A stretch of 64,000 nucleotides of DNA, from contig NZ_CP016449.1 in NCBI RefSeq assembly GCF_001713375.1, positions 2,728,001 through 2,792,000 of the forward strand, in the 5' to 3' direction. Below the pieces are notes generated by a model. The model did no database searches and was not told the DNA's origin. It saw only the letters and a list, made by a program, of their open reading frames with translations. The translations under genes were made by a program, and so were the position numbers. Source of the DNA: Hydrogenophaga sp. RAC07. GTDB taxonomy: Bacteria > Pseudomonadota > Gammaproteobacteria > Burkholderiales > Burkholderiaceae_C. Of this stretch, positions 1 to 8,327 are shown in pieces; position 1 is the first letter of the stretch; each line of letters starts with the position of its first letter.

Positions 1-2
1 CC

Positions 3-302
3 GGCATTGCCAATGTGGAAGTCAAACACGCGGATGCCGCCGCGCAGGACTTTGCGGCCTGCAGCGTGAACGGCCCGTTCGACGCCATCGTGCTCAGTGG
101 CTCGGTGGCCGAGATCCCGCCCGCCTTGCTGGCACTGCTGGCGCCCGGTGGCCGGCTGGCGGCCATCGTCGGCCATGAGCCCATGATGCGCGCCACCATC
201 GTCACCCGCATCGCCGACGCCTCGTTCCAGACCGCCCAGCCCTGGGACACCGTGGCGCCGCGCCTGCTGAACTTCCCCGAACCTTCGAGCTTTCGCTTCT
301 GA
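3..302 (+). CDS. Protein-L-isoaspartate O-methyltransferase-like protein, 3' end only
   Basis: The frame is open from base 3, and the start lies outside the window. About 99 codons are visible. They read as the late strands of a Rossmann-type SAM methyltransferase: DAIVLSGS followed by LLALLAPGGRLAAIVG, a pattern typical of the Pcm family. The SAM-binding glycine loop is not in the window, so catalytic integrity cannot be judged. The rhodanese starts 21 bp downstream and tolC follows. This order is common in Burkholderiales and suggests one operon. The family assignment rests on a short C-terminal segment plus context, so another small methyltransferase cannot be excluded. Confidence 0.7.
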   Translation, partial: GIANVEVKHADAAAQDFAACSVNGPFDAIVLSGSVAEIPPALLALLAPGGRLAAIVGHEPMMRATIVTRIADASFQTAQPWDTVAPRLLNFPEPSSFRF

Positions 303-323
303 AGCCTTTCTTCAAGGACATCC

Positions 324-674
324 ATGAAAGCGATTCAACCGGGCCAGCTGGATGCGTGGCTCACCCAGGTGGCCACCGAGGTCCCCGCCGACGGCCTGCC
401 GGTCGTGCTCGACGTGCGCGAACCCTGGGAACTGCAGACCGCCTCCGTCAAGGCGGAGGGTTTCGAGCTGCGCCACATCCCCATGCGCAGCGTGCCCGAG
501 CGCCTGGCCGAGCTCGACCGCGACCAGCCCATTGCCTGCCTGTGCCACCACGGCATGCGCAGCGCACAGGTGGCGAACTTCCTGATCAACCAGGGGTTCA
601 CGCAGGTGGTGAACATCCACGGTGGCATCCACGCCTGGTCGCAGGAACGCGACCCCGCTGTTCCGGTCTATTGA
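324..674 (+). CDS. Rhodanese-like domain protein
   Basis: This 116-residue single-domain rhodanese is of the GlpE/PspE size class. The active-site loop is CHHGMR, with the catalytic cysteine at residue 74. It is preceded by the family's VVLDVREPWE segment (about 27-36) and followed by NIHGGIHAW near the C terminus. Such enzymes carry a persulfide on the loop cysteine and transfer sulfane sulfur to thiol or cyanide acceptors in the cytoplasm. There is no signal peptide. It sits 52 bp before tolC, whose ATG has its own AAAGGA site. The physiological sulfur acceptor cannot be inferred from the sequence. Confidence 0.9.
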   Translation: MKAIQPGQLDAWLTQVATEVPADGLPVVLDVREPWELQTASVKAEGFELRHIPMRSVPERLAELDRDQPIACLCHHGMRSAQVANFLINQGFTQVVNIHGGIHAWSQERDPAVPVY

Positions 675-726
675 CCGAGCGCGCCACCTCTCGTCATTCG
701 CCCGCCATTCGTCTCAAAGGAACTCC

Positions 727-2085
727 ATGACAGTCCCGCACGCTGCCGCCTCCCAGGGGAGCCGCCCTTTTTCCATGAGCCGACTGGCCTTGGCTGCCTG
801 CCTGGCCCTGGGAGCGGCCTCGGGTGCTCATGCGCAAAACCTGGTGGAGCTGTTTGAAGCCGCGCGCGGCTTTGACGCGACCTTCCTCTCGGCCCGCTCG
901 CAATACGAGGCCAACCTCTTCCGCGCCGACCAGGCCAAGGCGGGTCTGTTGCCCGAAGTGGGTCTGGGCGCGGCCGCCAGCTGGGCGCGACGCGAGATCA
1001 ACGGCGGCCCCGACACCAGCAGCGACAGCCAGAGCGCCACGCTCTCCGCCAGCCAGCCGCTCTACCGGCCGGTCAACAAACTCGTCAATGAACAGGCCCT
1101 GCTCTCGGTGGACGTGGCCAAGGCCACGCTCGCCCTGGCCGAGCAGGACCTCATCGTGCGCACCACCCAGGCCTACTTCGACGTGCTCGCAGCCACGGAC
1201 ACCCTGGCCTTCGTGCGCGCGCAGAAAACCGCGGTGGGCGAACAGCTCGCCGCCGCCAAACGCAACTTCGAGGTCGGCACCACCACCGTGACCGATTCGC
1301 GCGAAGCGCAGGCCGGGTTTGACTTGGTCGTGGCCCAGGAGATCGCCGCCGAGAACGACCTGCGGGTCAAGCAGCTCACGCTGAACCAGCTGGTGGGGCG
1401 CGCCAGCGTGTCACCCAGGCCCTTGGTGGCGCCGGTGGTGCTGCCCCCGCTGCTGCCGGCCGATCCGCAAGCCTGGGTGGCCTTGAATGACGAGACGCAC
1501 CCCACCATCCTGCAAGCCACACGTGGACTCGAGATCGCGCAACTGGAGACCCGCAAGGCCGAAGCCGGCCACAAGCCCACGGTCGATCTGGTGGCGCAAT
1601 ACCAGGTGGCCCGTGCGCCGTCCACCACCACCCTCGCCCAGAACACCGTGCGCAGCAACAACGCCAGCGTGGGCGTTCAGTTCAACATGCCGCTGTTCGC
1701 TGGCTACGCGATCCAGAACCGGGTGAATGAAACCATGGCGCTTGAGGACAAGGCCCGAACCGACCTGGAAGCCGCCCGACGCGGCGTCGACCTGGCCACG
1801 CGCAGCGCGTTCCTGGGCGTGCTCTCGGGTCAGGGTCAGGTGAAGGCGCTGGAAGCGGCAGAAGCCTCCAGCCAGAGCGCCCTGGACGCCAACCGCCTGG
1901 GTTACCAGGTGGGCGTGCGCATCAACATCGACGTGCTCAACGCCCAAAGCCAGCTGTTCCAGACCAAACGCGACCTGGCCCAGGCGCGCTACAACGTGCT
2001 GCTCGGCGGCTTGCGGCTGAAGCAGGCCAGCGGAAAGCTGGTGCCTGAGGATTTGTTGCCGATCAATTCCTTGCTGGCGAAGTGA
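727..2085 (+). CDS. tolC: TolC family outer membrane efflux/secretion channel
   Basis: This 452-residue outer membrane channel partners inner-membrane pumps or type I secretion systems. The start at 727 is preceded by AAAGGA; an upstream in-frame extension would overlap the rhodanese and has no ribosome site. Residues 1-36 form a signal peptide ending AHA. The mature part shows the two long heptad-like helical repeats of TolC, with QPLYRPVNK and FNMPLFAGYAIQNRV marking the two beta-strand insertions. Length is normal for the family. No pump or adaptor gene is adjacent, so the partner is unknown. Its last 23 bases overlap the convergent ligase gene. Confidence 0.93.
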   Translation: MTVPHAAASQGSRPFSMSRLALAACLALGAASGAHAQNLVELFEAARGFDATFLSARSQYEANLFRADQAKAGLLPEVGLGAAASWARREINGGPDTSSDSQSATLSASQPLYRPVNKLVNEQALLSVDVAKATLALAEQDLIVRTTQAYFDVLAATDTLAFVRAQKTAVGEQLAAAKRNFEVGTTTVTDSREAQAGFDLVVAQEIAAENDLRVKQLTLNQLVGRASVSPRPLVAPVVLPPLLPADPQAWVALNDETHPTILQATRGLEIAQLETRKAEAGHKPTVDLVAQYQVARAPSTTTLAQNTVRSNNASVGVQFNMPLFAGYAIQNRVNETMALEDKARTDLEAARRGVDLATRSAFLGVLSGQGQVKALEAAEASSQSALDANRLGYQVGVRINIDVLNAQSQLFQTKRDLAQARYNVLLGGLRLKQASGKLVPEDLLPINSLLAK

Positions 2086-3349
2086 CGCTCTTGATATCAC
2101 CACGCCGGACAGCGAGGGGAGCCATGAGAATCGGTAGAACTACAGCCAACGCGAACATCGTCTGGTAGTAGTTGTGAAAGGTGTTGACATTGGAAAGACC
2201 GCTGAAAAAGTGGCTCAAGCCAGCGCCTGTCAACATCAGCGCTGTGCCTAGATTAATGTTTCGCAGCCGCCAACCAGCGACGATCAGACCCAAGGGAAAC
2301 ATCAACGCCGACACGAGTCCAGGCAGGCCGTAAGCCACCCAGGCGTCTAGCGATTCACTGTGCAGATGAAACAAAGGAACTTGCAACCGCTGCTCAATGG
2401 AATGAACCAGTTCTTGCTTATCCTGTAACCCAATGCCAAGCAGCGGATGGTCACCGATCTGGTGGATAGCCTGACGATAGATATACAAGCGTGTATCCAT
2501 AGAACCCTTAGGCAGGAAGTCCTCGTCGCCAGCTGCAGCCACAAATTTCGATGCTTCCCTCGTAGCCGACATGAGCCGTTCGACCGGCTGCTTGATGAGT
2601 CCAGGATTCAACCAAGCTATGGTTGACAGGAGCAGCAAAACCCCAAAGACCGGGAAGTACAACCTCCTCCACCCTGCAGACGACTTTGGTATTCGAAGCA
2701 CACTGGAGACGCCCAGGATCACCACCCAGAAAATCGCAAAGTACGAGCCTCGTTTGGAGGAAATGAATACAGCTAGGACAAGCAGGATCACTGCGACCAT
2801 CATCAGGTACCAGCCTGCCGAACCAGGTCGATGAGAAAACACGAAGCCAGCGCAAATACATAGCATCAATGCCAGTCCTGCTGACCAGTTAACTGCATTG
2901 GTCGGCAACGAAAGGTGAGCATCCAGCGAAAGTCCAATTGCCGTCTTCAGAGCTAAGGCAGCGAAGACCATCAACGCCAACCAGGCAATCGCTTGGGGTA
3001 ACTCTTCCAAACGCAGGCGCGACACTGCGAGTGCCACGAACGCAGCCACCATCGCGTTCAGTTCAAAACTGATCTCCTGTCCAGGTACGCCCCAATGCCA
3101 CTGGACCAGAAGCTTGATGAGGAACCCCGCAGAGAAAAAAAGCGCTAGCAACTGCGCTGCAGGCGTCGTAGCCGCCATGAAGTCCCTCCGGCGCTGAAAG
3201 CCATAACGAAGCGCAAAGAGGATGGCTACGGAGCTGAACAGTGCTATCCACGTCAGGTTCATGGCACGCGATGAGAAGGGTGAAAGTGCCAACATTCCAG
3301 CCGGTAGTCCATAGAGCAGGATCGGCAAAGTCTTACTTAGTGAAATCAT
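2063..3349 (-). CDS. O-antigen ligase family protein (WaaL-like)
   Basis: This 428-residue polytopic membrane protein has about ten to twelve hydrophobic segments and one large periplasmic loop. The loop carries the ligase-family features: a TRLYIYRQA arginine region, HPLLGIGL, and a HLHSESLDAW segment whose histidine matches the conserved catalytic position. WaaL enzymes move undecaprenyl-linked glycans to lipid A-core at the periplasmic face; related proteins O-glycosylate pilins. It is the last gene of the minus-strand sialic acid/LPS cluster and ends inside the tolC 3' end. No wzy, wzx or undecaprenyl-sugar transferase is visible, so the exact donor is uncertain. Base composition is more AT-rich than tolC. 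Confidence 0.8.
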   Translation of the reverse strand: MISLSKTLPILLYGLPAGMLALSPFSSRAMNLTWIALFSSVAILFALRYGFQRRRDFMAATTPAAQLLALFFSAGFLIKLLVQWHWGVPGQEISFELNAMVAAFVALAVSRLRLEELPQAIAWLALMVFAALALKTAIGLSLDAHLSLPTNAVNWSAGLALMLCICAGFVFSHRPGSAGWYLMMVAVILLVLAVFISSKRGSYFAIFWVVILGVSSVLRIPKSSAGWRRLYFPVFGVLLLLSTIAWLNPGLIKQPVERLMSATREASKFVAAAGDEDFLPKGSMDTRLYIYRQAIHQIGDHPLLGIGLQDKQELVHSIEQRLQVPLFHLHSESLDAWVAYGLPGLVSALMFPLGLIVAGWRLRNINLGTALMLTGAGLSHFFSGLSNVNTFHNYYQTMFALAVVLPILMAPLAVRRGDIKSVTSPARN

Positions 3350-3375
3350 GAAACTTCAAGCCACTGTCGCCAGCG

Positions 3376-4299
3376 TCAAATTCGGTTTTGGGAGGCGCGC
3401 TTTGAGTGCACAAGCAGTTTGAGCTCGACGAAAGCACGTAGTGCAATCCTCACTTCGATCGGTCGGATTGAGCCAAGAAACGCTCGGGCCTGCACAGCCT
3501 GTCCGTGCTTGATCGCCCTCCTCAGATACCTCGTAGCAAGGTACCAGTGCGTTGCGCTGCGTGATCCAAAATGACCAGCGTTCTTATCGTACGTCCGGCG
3601 GTAACAATCCAGACCGCGCAAGGCGGCAGTTGCAACAGTCAATTGCGCGCCCTCGGACCGCGCTGGCACGTACCCCCGATGAACGATCATTCCGGGCTTC
3701 CCTTGGTACCAAGGTTGTTTGGACGCTGCCAACAGTCTTAGGCACAGGTCGGTGTCCTCGTCGATGGTTTGTTCTGGGTCGAGCCCACCCAACTCAAGAA
3801 AAAGTCGTTTGCGAATCCAGAATCCATCACTCATAGCCGCTACGAGATCCTTGGGTCTGGCAGAAAGAGGAACAAACCCCCTCTTCAAGCGCTTCCTCGC
3901 GCGAAGGGTGTCGGTCTTCGTTGAGTTACCCCGGCGCTCGATACTGCTTGAAAACCCCCAGTGCATTTCGATACTGGCGCATGCGATCTCGGAAAGGACC
4001 TCGGCGCAGTAGGTTTCCAACATTTCGTCATCGTCATCCAGAAAAAAAATGACACTCCCTTCAGCCGATGCAACTCCAAAGTTTCGCGAGTGCGCAGCAC
4101 CTGACATTCCCGTATTGAGCAGCACCCTTAAGCGCTGATCATTTAACCCACTGAGCAACTCCCCTGCAGGAACGATCGATTTGTCATCCACCACCAACAC
4201 CTCGCCATCGGGTGGGCAGGACTTCAAAGCTGAGCATACAGCCCTGATCAACAAATCATCGCGGTTATGCGTAGGTATAACAATAGTGCAAGAAGACAT
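3376..4299 (-). CDS. Glycosyltransferase family 2
   Basis: This GT-A glycosyltransferase is predicted to have 307 residues from the ATG at 4299 (MSSCTIVIPTHNRD); an in-frame ATG at 4338 would add 13 residues. The nucleotide-binding start TIVIPTHNR, the VLVVDDKS strand, the SRNFGVASA segment and the FFLDDDDE metal-binding motif (about residues 85-92) are classic GT2. It probably adds one sugar to the LPS core or O-unit in the cytoplasm. The gene is AT-rich relative to the window average. It is separated from the upstream glycosyltransferase by about 270 bp, unlike the overlapped genes before it, and may have its own promoter. The sugar is not predictable. Confidence 0.85.
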   Translation of the reverse strand: MSSCTIVIPTHNRDDLLIRAVCSALKSCPPDGEVLVVDDKSIVPAGELLSGLNDQRLRVLLNTGMSGAAHSRNFGVASAEGSVIFFLDDDDEMLETYCAEVLSEIACASIEMHWGFSSSIERRGNSTKTDTLRARKRLKRGFVPLSARPKDLVAAMSDGFWIRKRLFLELGGLDPEQTIDEDTDLCLRLLAASKQPWYQGKPGMIVHRGYVPARSEGAQLTVATAALRGLDCYRRTYDKNAGHFGSRSATHWYLATRYLRRAIKHGQAVQARAFLGSIRPIEVRIALRAFVELKLLVHSKRASQNRI

Positions 4300-4568
4300 G
4301 GCATTACCCGAAGACAGATGGAAAGCGGTGGATTTCATGACACAGACCGCCTGTTGCGAATCAATGACAGCAAGCCCGAGTATGCGACCGACCGAACCAT
4401 CGAAGCTTCCTACAACGCCATTTCATCGATTAAAGGGTTGGTACATCACCGCTTTTGGCAAGGTCACCTGCCAGAAAACACTGGACATTCGAACAATGAA
4501 CGCCCGATCCTGCGGACTGAAACCAAGCATCCGCTACCGTTGGTCTCTCCGTTTGCTGAGCCGCAGAC
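4300..4568. other. AT-rich intergenic gap in the LPS cluster, no convincing gene
   Basis: This stretch separates two glycosyltransferase genes. On the minus strand there is a 35-codon reading frame at 4423-4530 beginning MLGFSPQDRA, with no recognisable domain. Plus-strand frames cross the gap but show no family signature and run antisense into real genes. The space most likely holds leader and promoter sequence for the downstream GT2 gene, or the scar of a lost gene. No clear hairpin with a U-tract was seen. Confidence 0.4.
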
Positions 4569-5333
4569 TCAAGTGACTAAACCTCCATGGCGAGCCCAAT
4601 AGTCGCGCATCCACCCAACCGCACCGGAACCATAGTGTGGAAAACGGTCCCAATTGCCCTTGGGCGGTCGCACCAAGTCCATCGGCCTTGGTCTGCCGTG
4701 AAATACCAGCAAACGCACACCCTCGGGCGGCGGTAGTGGCGGAAGGAACCTGTCAACGATCAATGGACGGCGCAGATGGTACTTAAAACTAACCAACCAC
4801 TCTTGAGGCCAATACCGAATATTCTTGATCGCATGGTGCAGGTATTCCTGCTCAATGTCGTGCCGTGCAATCAGTTCGTCACGGTTTGCCTGCAATTCAC
4901 TGACAACGTGTCCTTGTGCGCAAATGTCGAATGCGAAGACACTGGACATGGTTCGGGCTCCGCTCTCGCCCGTCCAAGGTGCATTGTTAATAGCCACCAA
5001 GTCACCTGGAATGTCGAACAATGGATCTAATGCACCCCAAATGACAGTATCCAGATCAATGAATAGCGCACGTCCGACCAATCCATGAAGTCGCTGCTGA
5101 AAAACCGCGATCTTCGGCCATGCGCCGTGGTAGTAATGACGGTGCTCTAGACCGATATCGGGGATAGGAAATACCTCCACCCCTGGTAAGATCCCCTCAG
5201 ATTCATTGGTCAAGCAGACAAAACGGAAGTCGCCTTTAATATGGGCCGAGCATGCGCGATACAGCACATTGACATATTCAGCTGAATAAAGTGTGCCCCA
5301 TTTCATGCAAAGCACAACGCGAGATTTGATCAT
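4569..5333 (-). CDS. DxD-type glycosyltransferase (GT8-like)
   Basis: This 254-residue protein starts MIKSRVVLCMKWGTLYS. The ATG at 5333 shares its A with the TGA of the upstream GT25 gene, so translation is probably coupled. A longer frame exists but would overlap that gene. The core shows an N-terminal WGTLYSAEYVN nucleotide-binding segment and a LFIDLDTVIWG DxD metal site near residue 90. It resembles the protein at 8328-9218 in both the WGT-YS start and the DLDT motif, so the two are paralogues by eye. It should be a cytoplasmic transferase using a nucleoside-diphosphate sugar. Donor and acceptor are unknown. Confidence 0.75.
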   Translation of the reverse strand: MIKSRVVLCMKWGTLYSAEYVNVLYRACSAHIKGDFRFVCLTNESEGILPGVEVFPIPDIGLEHRHYYHGAWPKIAVFQQRLHGLVGRALFIDLDTVIWGALDPLFDIPGDLVAINNAPWTGESGARTMSSVFAFDICAQGHVVSELQANRDELIARHDIEQEYLHHAIKNIRYWPQEWLVSFKYHLRRPLIVDRFLPPLPPPEGVRLLVFHGRPRPMDLVRPPKGNWDRFPHYGSGAVGWMRDYWARHGGLVT

Positions 5334-6130
5334 CAAATTTCTTCCAAAGGGAGCGACTCCACTCGCGCAAACAAGCGCCCGTGACGCCACAAATAAAGAA
5401 TGCGCCTAAAAAAGTTACTAGCTTGCTCAGCATACTTTGTCCATCGACGACTTAGGGGATAGCGCTTAACTTCGCCGAAGTGCTCGCCTGTGATGGTGCT
5501 TTGACCTTCGTCCTGCGGATGGCTAGGAAAGGGTTCGAGCCCGAAGTGACGAAGATCATGACGATGAACCTGCTCGACTTCACGGTCGATGGGTGCCTTG
5601 ATTGGCAACAACGTCGGTAGCAGACGTTGCGCCACCTCCCGCTGTAACAAATAGGCGCCAAAGCCAGTCGCAGCACCTAAATATGCATTCAAGCGGTATG
5701 GTCCCAGCTTCCCCTGACAAACAGGCTGTTTCGCGCGAATCTTCGCCAATTTGAGAATATCCCAGTGCGCCCTGCCACGCAGGGCAAATCGGAGCGCATC
5801 GCCAAAATCGTCGTGAAAAACCATGTCATCTTCGAGCACAAGCAAGAACTGGCAGTCGGACGCAAGAAAGCGCTCCCAGGCTTGCAAATGAGAGTGGTAG
5901 CAGCCCGCCTCGCCAGGGAGTACATCGCGACCCACATGACGCTCGAATGCTGGAAAGTCCACTGATGCTTGTAACTGCCCCCAATGCTGCTTACCGTCCA
6001 CCGCTGGAAACATCTCGTAAGCGAGGCCAATCTGACGTAGACGTTGCTCCATAAGGACGCGACGCTCGGCCGAGCGGGGTAAATTGATCAGCAACACCAT
6101 CAGACCAGGCAACTGCAACCCCGCGTTCAT
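5333..6130 (-). CDS. Glycosyltransferase family 25 (LPS biosynthesis)
   Basis: This 265-residue member of the GT25/LgtB-like LPS glycosyltransferase family has its start at MNAGLQLPGL. The ATG at 6130 overlaps the neuC stop as ATGA. Family signatures are the opening VLLINLPRSAERR, the GEAGCYHSHLQAWERF block near residue 70, and LVLEDDMVF near residue 95 carrying the acidic metal-binding residues. Family members add galactose or glucose to lipooligosaccharide. With sialic acid genes immediately upstream, it is a candidate to build the galactose acceptor that sialic acid usually caps. That role is inference. Base composition is lower in GC than the neu genes. Confidence 0.85.
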   Translation of the reverse strand: MNAGLQLPGLMVLLINLPRSAERRVLMEQRLRQIGLAYEMFPAVDGKQHWGQLQASVDFPAFERHVGRDVLPGEAGCYHSHLQAWERFLASDCQFLLVLEDDMVFHDDFGDALRFALRGRAHWDILKLAKIRAKQPVCQGKLGPYRLNAYLGAATGFGAYLLQREVAQRLLPTLLPIKAPIDREVEQVHRHDLRHFGLEPFPSHPQDEGQSTITGEHFGEVKRYPLSRRWTKYAEQASNFFRRILYLWRHGRLFARVESLPLEEI

Positions 6131-7245
6131 GAGGTAAACACCTTTTGAACAGGCCGGGTCCAATAGCCCGGTTGCTGGACGATTTCTGCAAATCGGGTTG
6201 CAGCGTTTCCGGTACCAAACGATAAGTCCATGGACGTACGATGCCCCCAACACGCGGCCAGGAAGCTGTCGATAGACCCCGCATCAAAAGCCGAACAGAC
6301 GTGTACGGAAGAAGCTTGGGCGCGATTGGTTTGCCTCGTGCCCACATCCAGGCTGGGCACACCCAGAAACGGCGCTTCGCGCACACCGGCACTGCTGTTG
6401 CCCACCATGGCCGAGGCGTTCTTCATGAGCTCGGAAAAGTAGTTGAAGCGCATCGACGGGATCTGGCGGAAACGGTCTTTGGGCAACTTCTCCAGCACGG
6501 CAAAGATGTCTTCGGTACCCGGGTCGTTGTTGGGCGAGATCACCACGAAATGGCGCCCGCTGGCTTCCAGGCGCGCGAACAGGGCCTGCGCCTGTGCGCC
6601 GATGGTGTCGGCCTCGGAGGTCACGGGGTGGAAGATCACGATGCCGTAATCGTCGAACGGAATCGCGTAGCGCTCCTTCACCTGCGCGAGTGTCACGCCC
6701 GAAGGCCTCGCGTGCGTGTCGAGTTCGGGCGAGCCGATGTTGTAGACGCTCTCGGGCGATTCACCGAGTGCCAACACGCGCTGCTTCGCACCTTCGGAGC
6801 TCACGAAATGCGCCGCGCAGAGTTTGGTGTTGCAGTGGCGGATGCTCTCGTCGATGGTGCCCGAGACTTCGCCGCCCTCGATGTGCGCCGAGGGGATGTA
6901 CTTCATGGCGCAGACGATGGACGCGGCCAGTGCTTCCACCCGGTCGCCGTGGATCACCACCAGATCGGGTCGGTGCTCGTGCACGAAATCGGAGAACCCC
7001 AGGATGGTCTTGGAGAGGATGAAATCCTGCGCGTCGCCTTCCCGCTGGTTCACGAACTCGAAGAACTCGGCACCGGGAAAGCGCTTCACTTCCAGCCGCG
7101 TTTCGCCGTAGCGCCGCATCATGTGCATGCCGGTGATGAAGAAGCCCACCGCAAACCCGGCCTGTTGCGCGGCCAGCGCGAGCGGCTCCAGCTTGCCGAA
7201 GTCGGCCCGGGTGCCGGTGACGAAGAGCAGGCGCCGGTTGGTCAT
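6127..7245 (-). CDS. neuC: UDP-N-acetylglucosamine 2-epimerase (hydrolysing)
   Basis: This enzyme converts UDP-GlcNAc to ManNAc plus UDP, the first step of sialic acid synthesis. It has 372 residues from the ATG at 7245, which shares its A with the neuB stop (TGATG). Signatures are FVTGTRADFGKLEPL at the N terminus, VVIHGDRVEALA, HIEGGEVSGTIDESIRH and MVGNSSAGVREAPFLGVP near the C terminus, matching the UDP-GlcNAc 2-epimerase superfamily. The TGTRADFGKL start is closer, from memory, to Campylobacter-type NeuC/LegG than to E. coli NeuC. A legionaminic-acid pathway variant therefore cannot be ruled out from this gene alone. It ends in an ATGA overlap with the GT25 gene. Confidence 0.88.
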   Translation of the reverse strand: MTNRRLLFVTGTRADFGKLEPLALAAQQAGFAVGFFITGMHMMRRYGETRLEVKRFPGAEFFEFVNQREGDAQDFILSKTILGFSDFVHEHRPDLVVIHGDRVEALAASIVCAMKYIPSAHIEGGEVSGTIDESIRHCNTKLCAAHFVSSEGAKQRVLALGESPESVYNIGSPELDTHARPSGVTLAQVKERYAIPFDDYGIVIFHPVTSEADTIGAQAQALFARLEASGRHFVVISPNNDPGTEDIFAVLEKLPKDRFRQIPSMRFNYFSELMKNASAMVGNSSAGVREAPFLGVPSLDVGTRQTNRAQASSVHVCSAFDAGSIDSFLAACWGHRTSMDLSFGTGNAATRFAEIVQQPGYWTRPVQKVFTS

Positions 7246-8297
7246 CACGAATTCGCTTGCGGTTTCACACCGTCCAGATCGCTCCACAGCAGTTGCTGGT
7301 TGCGTTTGACGGCACGCGTGAGCTTCGCGCCCACCAGGCGATCGAAGTGCTGCACCGAAATCTCGCCCGAGCCCGGGCGGCGTGCCCAGATGTCGCTCGG
7401 CGTAACCACATGGCCGGCGGGCAGGTCACGGTCGGCCACCATGGAGCCGCGAGCGAATCGGTACACATCTTCTTCGGGCGCGGTGCGCACCTTGGGGTTG
7501 TGCAACGCGGTGTGGATCTCGCGCGAGCGGTCGATCAGAAACTTGAGTTCGGCCGGGTCCATGGAACACGAAATGTCCGGGCCCTTGCGGTAGCGCGTGT
7601 CGGTGAAGTGGCGCTCCAGGATGCAGGCGCCCAGTGCCACGGCAGACAGCGCCATCTCGGGGCCGATGCTGTGATCGGAGAAACCAATGACGGCGCGCGG
7701 GAAGGCGTTGCGCAATTCGGTGATGCCTTGCAGGCTCACGATCTCGGGTGGCGAAGGGTAGAGGTTGGTGCACTCCAGCAGCGCGTAATCCACACCCGAA
7801 TCGTCCAGCGCTTGGACCGACGGCCGCATGCCGTCGATGGTCTGCATGCCGGTGCTCATGATGACGGGCTTGCCGAAGCTGGCGATGTGGCGGATCAGCG
7901 GCACGTGGTTGCACTCGCCCGAGCCGATCTTGAACGCGGACACCCCGATGTCGTTGAGGAAGTCGGCTGCGGCGCGCGAGAACGGGGTGGAGATGTAGAT
8001 CATGCCGAGCGACTCGGCGTAGGTCTTGAGCGAAATCTCGTCGTCTTTGGAGAGCGCGCACTCTTCCATCACGTCCCAGATGGATTTGTCGGCGTTGGGC
8101 GGGAATATCTGCTTGGCCTCGTCGGTCATCTCGTCGTCGACGAAATGGGTCTGGTGCTTGACCATCTCGCAGCCGGCACGGTGCGCCGCCAGCACCATGC
8201 CTTTGGCCACGTCGAGGCTGCCGCCGTGGTTGATGCCGATTTCGGCCACGACCAGCGGCGGGTGTTTGGGGGAGATGTCGCGGTGGGCGATTTTCAT
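7245..8297 (-). CDS. neuB: N-acetylneuraminate synthase
   Basis: This enzyme condenses ManNAc and phosphoenolpyruvate to N-acetylneuraminic acid in the cytoplasm. The 350 residues comprise a TIM barrel (about 20-270: VVAEIGINHGGS, VKHQTHFVDDEM, FKIGSGECNHVPL, SDHSIGPEMALSA, LERHFTD) followed by a C-terminal antifreeze-like SAF domain (ARRPGSGEI). The TIM-barrel motifs resemble meningococcal NeuB very closely as I recall it, which favours Neu5Ac over legionaminic or pseudaminic acid. Start 8297 has a GAGG site. The glycosyltransferase upstream ends 30 bp away, and neuC overlaps downstream. Confidence 0.93.
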   Translation of the reverse strand: MKIAHRDISPKHPPLVVAEIGINHGGSLDVAKGMVLAAHRAGCEMVKHQTHFVDDEMTDEAKQIFPPNADKSIWDVMEECALSKDDEISLKTYAESLGMIYISTPFSRAAADFLNDIGVSAFKIGSGECNHVPLIRHIASFGKPVIMSTGMQTIDGMRPSVQALDDSGVDYALLECTNLYPSPPEIVSLQGITELRNAFPRAVIGFSDHSIGPEMALSAVALGACILERHFTDTRYRKGPDISCSMDPAELKFLIDRSREIHTALHNPKVRTAPEEDVYRFARGSMVADRDLPAGHVVTPSDIWARRPGSGEISVQHFDRLVGAKLTRAVKRNQQLLWSDLDGVKPQANS

Positions 8298-8327
8298 GAG
8301 GGCCTCGTGCCGGGTGGCGTCAGGGAA

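Noticed and set aside
4181..4576. Plus-strand frame of 131 codons crossing the AT-rich gap in the LPS cluster
   Set aside because: Half of it is antisense to the GT2 gene, no family is recognised, and there is no ribosome site or partner gene. Kept only as gap description.
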